Notes under the pieces: model-generated
Told to the model about the DNA's origin: nothing
The model's input: the letters and a program-made list of their open reading frames with translations, nothing else
Database searches by the model: none
Origin: Nemertoderma westbladi
Taxonomy: Eukaryota; Xenacoelomorpha; Nemertodermatida; Nemertodermatidae
NCBI GenBank assembly: GCA_032718475.1
Contig: JAUCBJ010003298.1
Coordinates: forward strand, 26,649 to 90,648
Length of the DNA: 64,000 bases
Direction of reading: 5' to 3'
Shown here: positions 13,560 through 26,800 of the stretch, piece by piece
Numbering within the stretch: position 1 is the stretch's first letter
Layout: every line of letters begins with the position of its first letter
Position numbers and translations under genes: made by a program

Positions 13560-13800
13560 AGAAACAGATGGCAGCATGTAGTAGATAGCAAAAACCTGTG
13601 TACGTTAGTCGGATTCGAACTCGAGGCTTACCTATTAATTGTAGGTTTAAAATTGTCCCAGATAGCAGATAAACTATCTAGGAGTCTGGTTTTAATGTGT
13701 TGATATGAAATCTTGTGGTTGTTGAAGCAACGCCGAATGCCCTAGTATGGGAATTCGGCCAACTAAATAAAGAAAGTTTATTATAAAAAAAATTCTATAT
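13560..13800 (-). mobile_element. Possible tRNA-derived SINE
   Basis: On the minus strand a B-box-like string GAGTTCGAATCC (13611-13622) lies 43 nt after an A-box-like TAGTTTATCTG (13666-13676). Between them is a 5-bp stem ACCTA/TAGGT around a 7-nt loop, which looks like an anticodon arm, but the base before the triplet is A rather than the universal T. The T-arm stem does not pair well, so this is not a working tRNA gene. A tRNA-derived repeat is the best reading, though a chance match is possible. An imperfect hairpin (GCCGAATGCCC/GGGAATTCGGC) follows at about 13730-13760. Confidence 0.35.
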
Positions 13801-13969
13801 TGAAACAAATAAATAAATATTCAGCTCGAATACTGAGTATCATAATACATAACTGAGTACTTATACTGGGTATTCTAACACATATAGATGAGTATTTATA
13901 TTGAGTAACTGAGTACTTATAGCGAGTACTGAGTACTTATATTGAGTCCTGGGTACTTAATATTGCTTG

Positions 13970-14340
13970 TTTAGATATGACGGGGCTTTAACGCAATCAA
14001 ATTGGCTTCCTCCCCAGGGGAAAATCGACGCAAATAACACCTGAAAAAAAACTAACAATAAAAGTAGCAAGTAAAACTGTAACCTGTTCTATGACATTAG
14101 TTTATTGCTTTGATTAGAATAACGTGCCACTGTAACCTGTTCTATGACATTAGTTTATTGTCAGTAAAACTGTAACCTGTTCTATGACATTAGTTTATTT
14201 TCAGTAAAACTGTAACCTGTTCTATGACATTAGTTAGCAAGTAAAACTGTAACCTGTTCTATGACATTAGTTTATTGCTTTGATTAGAATAACGTGCCAC
14301 TGTAACCTGTTCATTTCCCTTAATTAATAATTTATCATTA
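13970..14340. repeat. Dispersed repeat copy with internal tandem duplications
   Basis: The sequence CTGTAACCTGTTCTATGACA with ATTAGTTTATTG is repeated about six times, with longer units including GATTAGAATAACGTGCCACTG. A related copy lies at 51725-51900, sharing CCAGGGGAAAAT, GACGCAAATAACA and TGCCACTG.AACCTGTTC in the same order. In reverse complement the core reads GAACAGGTTACAGTGGCA...CAATAAAC, which also appears at 39835-40022, 61700-61800 and 62900-63210. It belongs to a non-coding dispersed family of unknown class. Confidence 0.75.
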
Positions 14341-14869
14341 AGAGTTATTAAGTAGCCGAGATGGGATTTACGTCCTGTTATCCCCCTCCCCTCCCCGTAT
14401 TCTCCAATAATCAACTGTAAATAAAAAGTGAATAACATTTGGAAAATGATGTCACTGAGGGAAGAAAAAAAATGTATAGAATGGGTAGATATCTTCTTCG
14501 TCGCATCATAATGCTGCATTTACCTCTGTCAGTGTCAATTACATCCTTACAGCCGTGCTACATAAGCACGTCATAAATGATGAAACACACCAGTCATCAA
14601 ACACATGTTATTTGGTTCTCTTTTTAATCCGCATTTTTACAATAATGAATAATTAAACGTTCGATTCGCCGAGAACTTGACATAATGTAACATAATTATC
14701 TGCATTATTGCATGAATAGGGAAATTCACGTTAAAGCATTTACTTTATTTCCCCAGCTGCGCTCGTTCAACTCTCTTGGTACATAAATACAGTTTTTTTT
14801 GCTGAAAATTGACCAAAAATATATATATTTTTTTTTAATATATATGTTCATTATTCAGCTGCAAATGCT
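14341..14869. other. Gene-free AT-rich spacer
   Basis: I see no gene here. A TATATATATTTTTTTTTAATA tract near 14820-14845 directly precedes the first degenerate units of the 30-bp array. Confidence 0.55.
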
Positions 14870-17800
14870 GTAGAGGTGTTCGTTCAACCAATGTTATAGA
14901 GGTGTTCGTTCAACCAATGCTATAGAGGTGTTCGTTCAACCAATGCTATAGAGGTGTTCGTTCGTTCAACCAATGCTATATAGGTGTTCGTTCGTTCAAC
15001 CAATGCTATAGAGGTGTTCGTTCGTTCAACCAATGCTATAGAGGTGTTCGTTCAACCAATGCTATAAAGGTGTTCGTTTGTTCAACCAATGCTATAAAGG
15101 TGTTCGTTTGTTCAACCAATGCTATAGAGGTGTTCGTTCGTTCAACCAATGCTATAAAGGTGTTCGTTTGTTCAACCAATGCTATAGAGGTGTTCGTTCG
15201 TTCAACCAATGCTATAGAGGTGTTCGTTCAACCAATGCTATAAAGGTGTTCGTTTGTTCAACCAATGCTATAAAGGTGTTCGTTTGTTCAACCAATGCTA
15301 TAGAGGTGTTCGTTCGTTCAACCAATGCTATATATCATATGTGTTCGTTCGTTCAACCAATGCTATATATCATATGTGTTCGTTCGTTCAACCAATGCTA
15401 TAGAGTTGTTCGTTCGTTCAACCAATGCTATAGAGGTGTTCGTTCGTTCAACCAATGCTATAGAGGTGTTCGTTCGTTCAACCAATGCTATAGAGTTGTT
15501 CGTTCGTTCAACCAATGCTATAGAGTTGTTCGTTCGTTCAACCAATGCTATAGAGGTGTTCGTTCGTTCAACCAATGCTATAGAGTTGTTCGTTCGTTCA
15601 ACCAATGCTATAGAGTTGTTCGTTCGTTCAACCAATGCTATAGAGGTGTTCGTTCGTTCAACCAATGCTATAGAGTTGTTCGTTCGTTCAACCAATGCTA
15701 TAGAGGTGTTCGTTCGTTCAACCAATGCTATAGAGGTGTTCGTTCGTTCAACCAATGCTATAGAGTTGTTCGTTCGTTCAACCAATGCTATAGAGTTGTT
15801 CGTTCGTTCAACCAATGCTATAGAGGTGTTCGTTCGTTCAACCAATGCTATAGAGTTGTTCGTTCGTTCAACCAATGCTATAGAGGTGTTCGTTCGTTCA
15901 ACCAATGCTATAGAGGTGTTCGTTCGTTCAACCAATGCTATAGAGTTGTTCGTTCGTTCAACCAATGCTATAGAGTTGTTCGTTCGTTCAACCAATGCTA
16001 TAGAGGTGTTCGTTCGTTCAACCAATGCTATAGAGTTGTTCGTTCGTTCAACCAATGCTATAGAGGTGTTCGTTCGTTCAACCAATGCTATAGAGGTGTT
16101 CGTTCGTTCAACCAATGCTATAGAGGTGTTCGTTCGTTCAACCAATGCTATAGAGGTGTTCGTTCAACCAATGCTATATAGGTGTTCGTTCAACCAATGC
16201 TATATATGTGTTCGTTCGTTCAGCCAATGCTATATAGGTGTTCGTTCGTTCAACCAATGCTATAGAGGTGTTCGTTCGTTCAACCAATGCTATAGAGTTG
16301 TTCGTTCGTTCAACCAATGCTATAGAGTTGTTCGTTCAACCAATGCTATATATGTGTTCGTTCAACCAATGCTATAGAGGTGTTCGTTCAACCAATGCTA
16401 TAGAGGTGTTCGTTCGTTCAACCAATGCTATAGAGGTGTTCGTTCGTTCAACCAATGCTATATATCATATGTGTTCGTTCGTTCAACCAATGTTATAGAG
16501 GTGTTCGTTCAACCAATGCTATAGAGGTGTTCGTTCAACCAATGCTATATAGGTGTTCGTTCAACCAATGCTATATATGTGTTCGTTCAACCAATGCTAT
16601 AGAGGTGTTCGTTCAACCAATGCTATAGAGGTGTTCGTTCGTTCAACCAATGCTATAGAGGTGTTCGTTCGTTCAACCAATGCTATATATCATATGTGTT
16701 CGTTCGTTCAACCAATGTTATAGAGGTGTTCGTTCAACCAATGCTATAGAGGTGTTCGTTCGTTCAACCAATGCTATAGAGGTGTTCGTTCAACCAATGC
16801 TATATAGGTGTTCGTTCAACCAATGCTATATATGTGTTCGTTCGTTCAACCAATGTTATAGAGGTGTTCGTTCAACCAATGCTATAGAGTTGTTCGTTCG
16901 TTCAACCAATGCTATAGAGGTGTTCGTTCGTTCAACCAATGCTATAGAGGTGTTCGTTCGTTCAACCAATGCTATAGAGTTGTTCGTTCGTTCAACCAAT
17001 GCTATAGAGGTGTTCGTTCGTTCAACCAATGCTATACAGGTGTTCGTTCGTTCAACCAATGCTATAGAGGTGTTCGTTCAACCAATGTTATATAGGTGTT
17101 CGTTCGTTCAACCAATGCTATAGAGTTGTTCGTTCGTTCAACCAATGCTATATATCATATGTGTTCGTTCGTTCAACCAATGCTATATATCATATGTGTT
17201 CGTTCGTTCAACCAATGCTATATATCATATGTGTTCGTTCGTTCAACCAATGCTATATATCATATGTGTTCGTTCGTTCAACCAATGCTATAGAGTTGTT
17301 CGTTCGTTCAACCAATGCTATATATCATATGTGTTCGTTCGTTCAACCAATGCTATAGAGGTGTTCGTTCAACCAATGCTATAGAGTTGTTCGTTCGTTC
17401 AACCAATGCTATAGAGGTGTTCGTTCGTTCAACCAATGCTATAGAGTTGTTCGTTCGTTCAACCAATGCTATAGAGGTGTTCGTTCGTTCAACCAATGTT
17501 ATAGAGGTGTTCGTTCGTTCAACCAATGCTATATATGTGTTCGTTCGTTCAGCCAATGCTATATAGGTGTTCGTTCGTTCAACCAATGCTATAGAGGTGT
17601 TCGTTCGTTCAACCAATGCTATAGAGGTGTTCGTTCGTTCAACCAATGCTATAGAGGTGTTCGTTCGTTCAACCAATGTTATAGAGGTGTTCGTTCGTTC
17701 AACCAATGCTATATATGTGTTCGTTCGTTCAGCCAATGCTATATAGGTGTTCGTTCGTTCAACCAATGCTATAGAGGTGTTCGTTCGTTCAACCAATGCT

Positions 17801-20800
17801 ATAGAGGTGTTCGTTCGTTCAACCAATGCTATAGAGGTGTTCGTTCGTTCAGCCAATGCTATATAGGTGTTCGTTCGTTCAACCAATGCTATAGAGGTGT
17901 TCGTTCGTTCAACCAATGCTATAGAGGTGTTCGTTCGTTCAACCAATGCTATAGAGGTGTTCGTTCGTTCAACCAATGCTATAGAGGTGTTCGTTCGTTC
18001 AACCAATGCTATAGAGTTGTTCGTTCGTTCAACCAATGCTATAGAGGTGTTCGTTCGTTCAACCAATGCTATAGAGGTGTTCGTTCGTTCAACCAATGCT
18101 ATAGAGTTGTTCGTTCGTTCAACCAATGCTATAGAGGTGTTCGTTCGTTCAACCAATGCTATAGAGTTGTTCGTTCGTTCAACCAATGCTATAGAGGTGT
18201 TCGTTCAACCAATGCTATATAGGTGTTCGTTCAACCAATGCTATATATGTGTTCGTTCAACCAATGCTATAGAGGTGTTTGTTCAACCAATGCTATAGAG
18301 GTGTTCGTTCGTTCAACCAATGCTATAGAGGTGTTCGTTCGTTCAACCAATGCTATATATCATATGTGTTCGTTCGTTCAACCAATGTTATAGAGGTGTT
18401 CGTTCAACCAATGCTATAGAGGTGTTCGTTCGTTCAACCAATGCTATAGAGGTGTTCGTTCAACCAATGCTATATAGGTGTTCGTTCAACCAATGCTATA
18501 TATGTGTTCGTTCGTTCAACCAATGTTATAGAGGTGTTCGTTCAACCAATGCTATAGAGTTGTTCGTTCGTTCAACCAATGCTATAGAGGTGTTCGTTCA
18601 ACCAATGTTATAGAGGTGTTCGTTCAACCAATGCTATAGAGGTGTTCGTTCGTTCAACCAATGCTATAGAGGTGTTCGTTCGTTCAACCAATGCTATAGA
18701 GTTGTTCGTTCGTTCAACCAATGCTATAGAGGTGTTCGTTCGTTCAACCAATGCTATAGAGGTGTTCGTTCAACCAATGTTATAGAGGTGTTCGTTCAAC
18801 CAATGCTATAGAGGTGTTCGTTCGTTCAACCAATGCTATAGAGGTGTTCGTTCGTTCAACCAATGCTATAGAGTTGTTCGTTCGTTCAACCAATGCTATA
18901 GAGGTGTTCGTTCGTTCAACCAATGCTATAGAGGTGTTCGTTCAACCAATGTTATAGAGGTGTTCGTTCGTTCAACCAATGCTATAGAGGTGTTCGTTCG
19001 TTCAACCAATGCTATAGAGGTGTTCGTTCGTTCAACCAATGCTATAGAGGTGTTCGTTCAACCAATGTTATAGAGGTGTTCGTTCAACCAATGCTATAGA
19101 GGTGTTCGTTCGTTCAACCAATGCTATAGAGGTGTTCGTTCGTTCAACCAATGCTATAGAGGTGTTCGTTCGTTCAACCAATGCTATAGAGTTGTTCGTT
19201 CGTTCAACCAATGCTATAGAGGTGTTCGTTCGTTCAACCAATGCTATAGAGGTGTTCGTTCAACCAATGTTATAGAGGTGTTCGTTCAACCAATGCTATA
19301 GAGGTGTTCGTTCGTTCAACCAATGCTATAGAGTTGTTCGTTCGTTCAACCAATGCTATAGAGGTGTTCGTTCGTTCAACCAATGCTATAGAGGTGTTCG
19401 TTCAACCAATGTTATAGAGGTGTTCGTTCAACCAATGCTATAGAGGTGTTCGTTCGTTCAACCAATGCTATAGAGTTGTTCGTTCGTTCAACCAATGCTA
19501 TAGAGGTGTTCGTTCGTTCAACCAATGCTATAGAGGTGTTCGTTCGTTCAACCAATGCTATAGAGGTGTTCGTTCAACCAATGTTATAGAGGTGTTCGTT
19601 CAACCAATGTTATAGAGGTGTTCGTTCAACCAATGCTATAGAGGTGTTCGTTCGTTCAACCAATGCTATAGAGGTGTTCGTTCGTTCAACCAATGTTATA
19701 GAGGTGTTCGTTCGTTCAACCAATGCTATAGAGTTGTTCGTTCGTTCAACAAATGCTATAGAGGTGTTCGTTCGTTCAACCAATGCTATAGAGTTGTTCG
19801 TTCGTTCAACCAATGCTATATATCATATGTGTTCGTTCGTTCAACCAATGCTATATATCATATGTGTTCGTTCGTTCAACCAATGCTATAGAGGTGTTCG
19901 TTCGTTCAACCAATGCTATAGAGGTGTTCGTTCGTTCAACCAATGCTATAGAGGTGTTCGTTCGTTCAACCAATGCTATAGAGGTGTTCGTTCGTTCAAC
20001 CAATGCTATAGAGTTGTTCGTTCGTTCAACCAATGCTATAGAGGTGTTCGTTCGTTCAACCAATGCTATAGAGTTGTTCGTTCGTTCAACCAATGCTATA
20101 GAGTTGTTCGTTCGTTCAACCAATGCTATATATGTGTTCGTTCAACCAATGCTATAGAGGTGTTCGTTCAACCAATGCTATAGAGGTGTTCGTTCGTTCA
20201 ACCAATGTTATATAGGTGTTCGTTCAACCAATGCTATAGAGGTGTTCGTTCGTTCAACCAATGCTATATATGTGTTCGTTCAACCAATGCTATAGAGGTG
20301 TTCGTTCAACCAATGCTATAGAGGTGTTCGTTCGTTCAACCAATGCTATAGAGGTGTTCGTTCGTTCAACCAATGCTATAGAGTTGTTCGTTCGTTCAAC
20401 CAATGCTATAGAGGTGTTCGTTCGTTCAACCAATGCTATATATGTGTTCGTTCGTTCAACCAATGCTATATATGTGTTCGTTCGTTCAGCCAATGCTATA
20501 GAGGTGTTCGTTCAACCAATGCTATAGAGTTGTTCGTTCGTTCAACCAATGCTATAGAGTTGTTCGTTCGTTCAACCAATGCTATAGAGGTGTTCGTTCG
20601 TTCAACCAATGCTATAGAGGTGTTCGTTCGTTCAACCAATGCTATAGAGTTGTTCGTTCGTTCAACCAATGCTATAGAGGTGTTCGTTCGTTCAACCAAT
20701 GCTATAGAGTTGTTCGTTCAACCAATGCTATAGAGTTGTTCGTTCGTTCAACCAATGCTATAGAGGTGTTCGTTCGTTCAACCAATGCTATATAGGTGTT

Positions 20801-23800
20801 CGTTCGTTCAACCAATGCTATATAGGTGTTCGTTCGTTCAACCAATGCTATAGAGTTGTTCGTTCGTTCTACCAATGCTATAGAGGTGTTCGTTCGTTCA
20901 ACCAATGCTATATATGTGTTCGTTCGTTCAACCAATGCTATATATGTGTTCGTTCGTTCAACCAATGCTATAGAGGTGTTCGTTCGTTCAACCAATGCTA
21001 TAGAGGTGTTCGTTCGTTCAACCAATGCTATATATGTGTTCGTTCGTTCAACCAATGCTATATATGTGTTCGTTCGTTCAACCAATGCTATAGAGGTGTT
21101 CGTTCGTTCAACCAATGTTATAGAGGTGTTCGTTCGTTCAACCAATGCTATATATGTGTTCGTTCGTTCAACCAATGCTATATAGGTGTTCGTTCGTTCA
21201 ACCAATGCTATAGAGTTGTTCGTTCGTTCAACCAATGCTATAGAGGTGTTCGTTCGTTCAACCAATGCTATATATGTGTTCGTTCGTTCAACCAATGCTA
21301 TATATGTGTTCGTTCGTTCAACCAATGCTATAGAGGTGTTCGTTCGTTCAACCAATGCTATAGAGGTGTTCGTTCGTTCAACCAATGCTATATATGTGTT
21401 CGTTCGTTCAACCAATGCTATATATGTGTTCGTTCGTTCAACCAATGCTATAGAGGTGTTCGTTCGTTCAACCAATGTTATAGAGGTGTTCGTTCAACCA
21501 ATGCTATAGAGGTGTTCGTTCGTTCAGCCAATGCTATAGAGGTGTTCGTTCAACCAATGCTATAGAGGTGTTCGTTCGTTCAACCAATGCTATAGAGTTG
21601 TTCGTTCGTTCAACCAATGCTATAGAGGTGTTCGTTCGTTCAACCAATGCTATATATGTGTTCGTTCGTTCAACCAATGCTATATATGTGTTCGTTCGTT
21701 CAGCCAATGCTATAGAGTTGTTCGTTCGTTCAACCAATGCTATAGAGTTGTTCGTTCGTTCAACCAATGCTATAGAGGTGTTCGTTCGTTCAACCAATGC
21801 TATAGAGGTGTTCGTTCGTTCAACCAATGCTATAGAGGTGTTCGTTCGTTCAACCAATGCTATAGAGTTGTTCGTTCAACCAATGCTATACAGGTGTTCG
21901 TTCGTTCAACCAATGCTATAGAGTTGTTCGTTCGTTCAACCAATGCTATAGAGGTGTTCGTTCAACCAATGCTATAGAGGTGTTCGTTCGTTCAACCAAT
22001 GTTATAGAGTTGTTCGTTCGTTCAACCCATGCTATAGAGGTGTTCGTTCGTTCAACCAATGCTATATAGGTGTTCGTTCGTTCAACCAATGCTATAGAGG
22101 TGTTCGTTCGTTCAACCAATGCTATATATCATATGTGTTCGTTCGTTCAACCAATGCTATATATCATATGTGTTCGTTCGTTCAACCAATGCTATAGAGT
22201 TGTTCGTTCGTTCAACCAATGCTATAGAGGTGTTCGTTCGTTCAACCAATGCTATAGAGGTGTTCGTTCAACCAATGTTATAGAGGTGTTCGTTCAACCA
22301 ATGCTATAGAGGTGTTCGTTCGTTCAACCAATGCTATAGAGTTGTTCGTTCGTTCAACCAATGCTATAGAGGTGTTCGTTCAACCAATGTTATAGAGGTG
22401 TTCGTTCAACCAATGCTATAGAGGTGTTCGTTCGTTCAACCAATGCTATAGAGGTGTTCGTTCGTTCAACCAATGCTATAGAGTTGTTCGTTCGTTCAAC
22501 CAATGCTATAGAGTTGTTCGTTCGTTCAACCAATGCTATAGAGGTGTTCGTTCGTTCAACCAATGCTATATATGTGTTCGTTCGTTCAACCAATGCTATA
22601 TATGTGTTCGTTCGTTCAGCCAATGCTATAGAGTTGTTCGTTCGTTCAACCAATGCTATAGAGTTGTTCGTTCGTTCAACCAATGCTATAGAGGTGTTCG
22701 TTCGTTCAACCAATGCTATAGAGGTGTTCGTTCGTTCAACCAATGCTATAGAGGTGTTCGTTCGTTCAACCAATGCTATAGAGTTGTTCGTTCAACCAAT
22801 GCTATACAGGTGTTCGTTCGTTCAACCAATGCTATAGAGTTGTTCGTTCGTTCAACCAATGCTATAGAGGTGTTCGTTCGTTCAACCAATGCTATAGAGG
22901 TGTTCGTTCGTTCAACCAATGCTATATATGTGTTCGTTCGTTCAACCAATGCTATATATGTGTTCGTTCGTTCAACCAATGCTATATATGTGTTCGTTCG
23001 TTCAATTCAACCAATGCTATATATGTGTTCGTTCGTTCAACCAATGCTATATATGTGTTCGTTCGTTCAACCAATGCTATAGAGGTGTTCGTTCAACCAA
23101 TGCTATATAGGTGTTCGTTCAACCAATGCTATAGAGGTGTTCGTTCGTTCAACCAATGCTATAGAGTTGTTCGTTCGTTCAACCAATGCTATAGAGTTGT
23201 TCGTTCGTTCAACCAATGCTATAGAGGTGTTCGTTCGTTCAACCAATGCTATAGAGGTGTTCGTTCGTTCAACCAATGCTATATATGTGTTCGTTCGTTC
23301 AGCCAATGCTATAGAGGTGTTCGTTCGTTCAACCAATGCTATAGAGGTGTTCGTTCGTTCAACCAATGCTATAGAGGTGTTCGTTCGTTCAACCAATGCT
23401 ATAGAGTTGTTCGTTCGTTCAACCAATGCTATAGAGGTGTTCGTTCGTTCAACCAATGCTATAGAGGTGTTCGTTCGTTCAACCAATGCTATAGAGGTGT
23501 TCGTTCGTTCAACCAATGCTATAGAGGTGTTCGTTCGTTCAACCAATGCTATAGAGGTGTTCGTTCGTTCAACCAATGCTATATATGTGTTCGTTCGTTC
23601 AACCAATGCTATATATGTGTTCGTTCGTTCAACCAATGCTATAAAGGTGTTCGTTTGTTCAACCAATGCTATAAAGGTGTTCGTTTGTTCAACCAATGCT
23701 ATAGAGGTGTTCGTTCGTTCAACCAATGCTATATATCATATGTGTTCGTTCGTTCAACCAATGCTATATATCATATGTGTTCGTTCGTTCAACCAATGCT

Positions 23801-26800
23801 ATATATCATATGTGTTCGTTCGTTCAACCAATGCTATAAAGGTGTTCGTTTGTTCAACCAATGCTATAAAGGTGTTCGTTTGTTCAACCAATGCTATAGA
23901 GGTGTTCGTTCGTTCAACCAATGCTATATATCATATGTGTTCGTTCGTTCAACCAATGCTATATATCATATGTGTTCGTTCGTTCAACCAATGCTATTAG
24001 AGGTGTTCGTTCAACCAATGCTATAGAGTTGTTCGTTCGTTCAACCAATGCTATAGAGGTGTTCGTTCGTTCAACCAATGCTATAGAGGTGTTCGTTCGT
24101 TCAACCAATGCTATAGAGGTGTTCGTTCGTTCAACCAATGCTATAGAGGTGTTCGTTCGTTCAACCAATGCTATAGAGGTGTTCGTTCGTTCAACCAATG
24201 TTATAGAGTTGTTCGTTCGTTCAACCAATGCTATAGAGTTGTTCGTTCGTTCAACCAATGCTATAGAGTTGTTCGTTCGTTCAACCAATGCTATAGAGGT
24301 GTTCGTTCGTTCAACCAATGCTATAGAGTTGTTCGTTCGTTCAACCAATGCTATAGAGGTGTTCGTTCGTTCAACCAATGCTATAGAGTTGTTCGTTCGT
24401 TCAACCAATGCTATAGAGGTGTTCGTTCGTTCAACCAATGCTATAGAGTTGTTCGTTCGTTCAACCAATGCTATAGAGGTGTTCGTTCGTTCAACCAATG
24501 CTATAGAGTTGTTCGTTCGTTCAACCAATGCTATAGAGGTGTTCGTTCGTTCAACCAATGCTATAGAGGTGTTCGTTCGTTCAACCAATGCTATAGAGTT
24601 GTTCGTTCGTTCAACCAATGCTATAGAGGTGTTCGTTCGTTCAACCAATGCTATAGAGGTGTTCGTTCGTTCAACCAATGCTATAGAGGTGTTCGTTCGT
24701 TCAACCAATGCTATAGAGTTGTTCGTTCGTTCAACCAATGCTATAGAGGTGTTCGTTCGTTCAACCAATGCTATAGAGGTGTTCGTTCGTTCAACCAATG
24801 CTATAGAGGTGTTCGTTCGTTCAACCAATGCTATAGAGTTGTTCGTTCGTTCAACCAATGCTATAGAGTTGTTCGTTCGTTCAACCAATGCTATAGAGTT
24901 GTTCGTTCGTTCAACCAATGCTATAGAGTTGTTCGTTCGTTCAACCAATGCTATAGAGGTGTTCGTTCGTTCAACCAATGCTATAGAGGTGTTCGTTCGT
25001 TCAACCAATGTTATAGAGTTGTTCGTTCGTTCAACCAATGTTATAGAGTTGTTCGTTCGTTCAACCAATGCTATAGAGTTGTTCGTTCGTTCAACCAATG
25101 CTATAGAGGTGTTCGTTCGTTCAACCAATGCTATAGAGGTGTTCGTTCGTTCAACCAATGCTATAGAGTTGTTCGTTCGTTCAACCAATGCTATAGAGGT
25201 GTTCGTTCGTTCAACCAATGCTATAGAGGTGTTCGTTCGTTCAACCAATGCTATAGAGTTGTTCGTTCGTTCAACCAATGCTATAGAGGTGTTCGTTCGT
25301 TCAACCAATGCTATAGAGGTGTTCGTTCGTTCAACCAATGCTATAGAGTTGTTCGTTCGTTCAACCAATGCTATAGAGGTGTTCGTTCGTTCAACCAATG
25401 CTATAGAGGTGTTCGTTCGTTCAACCAATGCTATAGAGTTGTTCGTTCGTTCAACCAATGCTATAGAGTTGTTCGTTCGTTCAACCAATGCTATAGAGTT
25501 GTTCGTTCGTTCAACCAATGCTATAGAGTTGTTCGTTCGTTCAACCAATGCTATAGAGGTGTTCGTTCGTTCAACCAATGCTATAGAGGTGTTCGTTCGT
25601 TCAACCAATGCTATAGAGTTGTTCGTTCGTTCAACCAATGCTATAGAGTTGTTCGTTCGTTCAACCAATGCTATAGAGTTGTTCGTTCGTTCAACCAATG
25701 CTATAGAGTTGTTCGTTCGTTCAACCAATGCTATAGAGGTGTTCGTTCGTTCAACCAATGCTATAGAGTTGTTCGTTCGTTCAACCAATGCTATAGAGTT
25801 GTTCGTTCGTTCAACCAATGCTATAGAGTTGTTCGTTCGTTCAACCAATGCTATAGAGTTGTTCGTTCGTTCAACCAATGCTATAGAGTTGTTCGTTCGT
25901 TCAACCAATGCTATAGAGGTGTTCGTTCGTTCAACCAATGCTATAGAGGTGTTCGTTCGTTCAACCAATGCTATAGAGTTGTTCGTTCGTTCAACCAATG
26001 CTATAGAGTTGTTCGTTCGTTCAACCAATGCTATAGAGTTGTTCGTTCGTTCAACCAATGCTATAGAGTTGTTCGTTCGTTCAACCAATGCTATAGAGGT
26101 GTTCGTTCGTTCAACCAATGCTATAGAGGTGTTCGTTCGTTCAACCAATGCTATAGAGGTGTTCGTTCGTTCAACCAATGCTATAGAGTTGTTCGTTCGT
26201 TCAACCAATGCTATAGAGTTGTTCGTTCGTTCAACCAATGCTATAGAGTTGTTCGTTCGTTCAACCAATGCTATAGAGTTGTTCGTTCGTTCAACCAATG
26301 CTATAGAGTTGTTCGTTCGTTCAACCAATGCTATAGAGGTGTTCGTTCGTTCAACCAATGCTATAGAGTTGTTCGTTCGTTCAACCAATGCTATAGAGTT
26401 GTTCGTTCGTTCAACCAATGCTATAGAGTTGTTCGTTCGTTCAACCAATGCTATAGAGTTGTTCGTTCGTTCAACCAATGCTATAGAGGTGTTCGTTCGT
26501 TCAACCAATGCTATAGAGTTGTTCGTTCGTTCAACCAATGCTATAGAGGTGTTCGTTCGTTCAACCAATGCTATAGAGTTGTTCGTTCGTTCAACCAATG
26601 CTATAGAGTTGTTCGTTCGTTCAACCAATGCTATAGAGTTGTTCGTTCGTTCAACCAATGCTATAGAGTTGTTCGTTCGTTCAACCAATGCTATAGAGTT
26701 GTTCGTTCGTTCAACCAATGCTATAGAGTTGTTCGTTCGTTCAACCAATGCTATAGAGTTGTTCGTTCGTTCAACCAATGCTATAGAGTTGTTCGTTCGT

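Noticed and set aside
13611-13676. A functional tRNA gene on the minus strand
   Set aside because: A-box, B-box and an anticodon-like stem are present, but the T-arm does not pair and the invariant T before the anticodon is missing; kept only as a weak SINE candidate.
15078-23726. Many medium-length open frames of FNQCYRGVRS, VRSTNAIEVF or VERTNTSIAL repeats
   Set aside because: They are frames of the same 30-bp satellite unit; frames switch whenever a 26- or 35-bp unit occurs.
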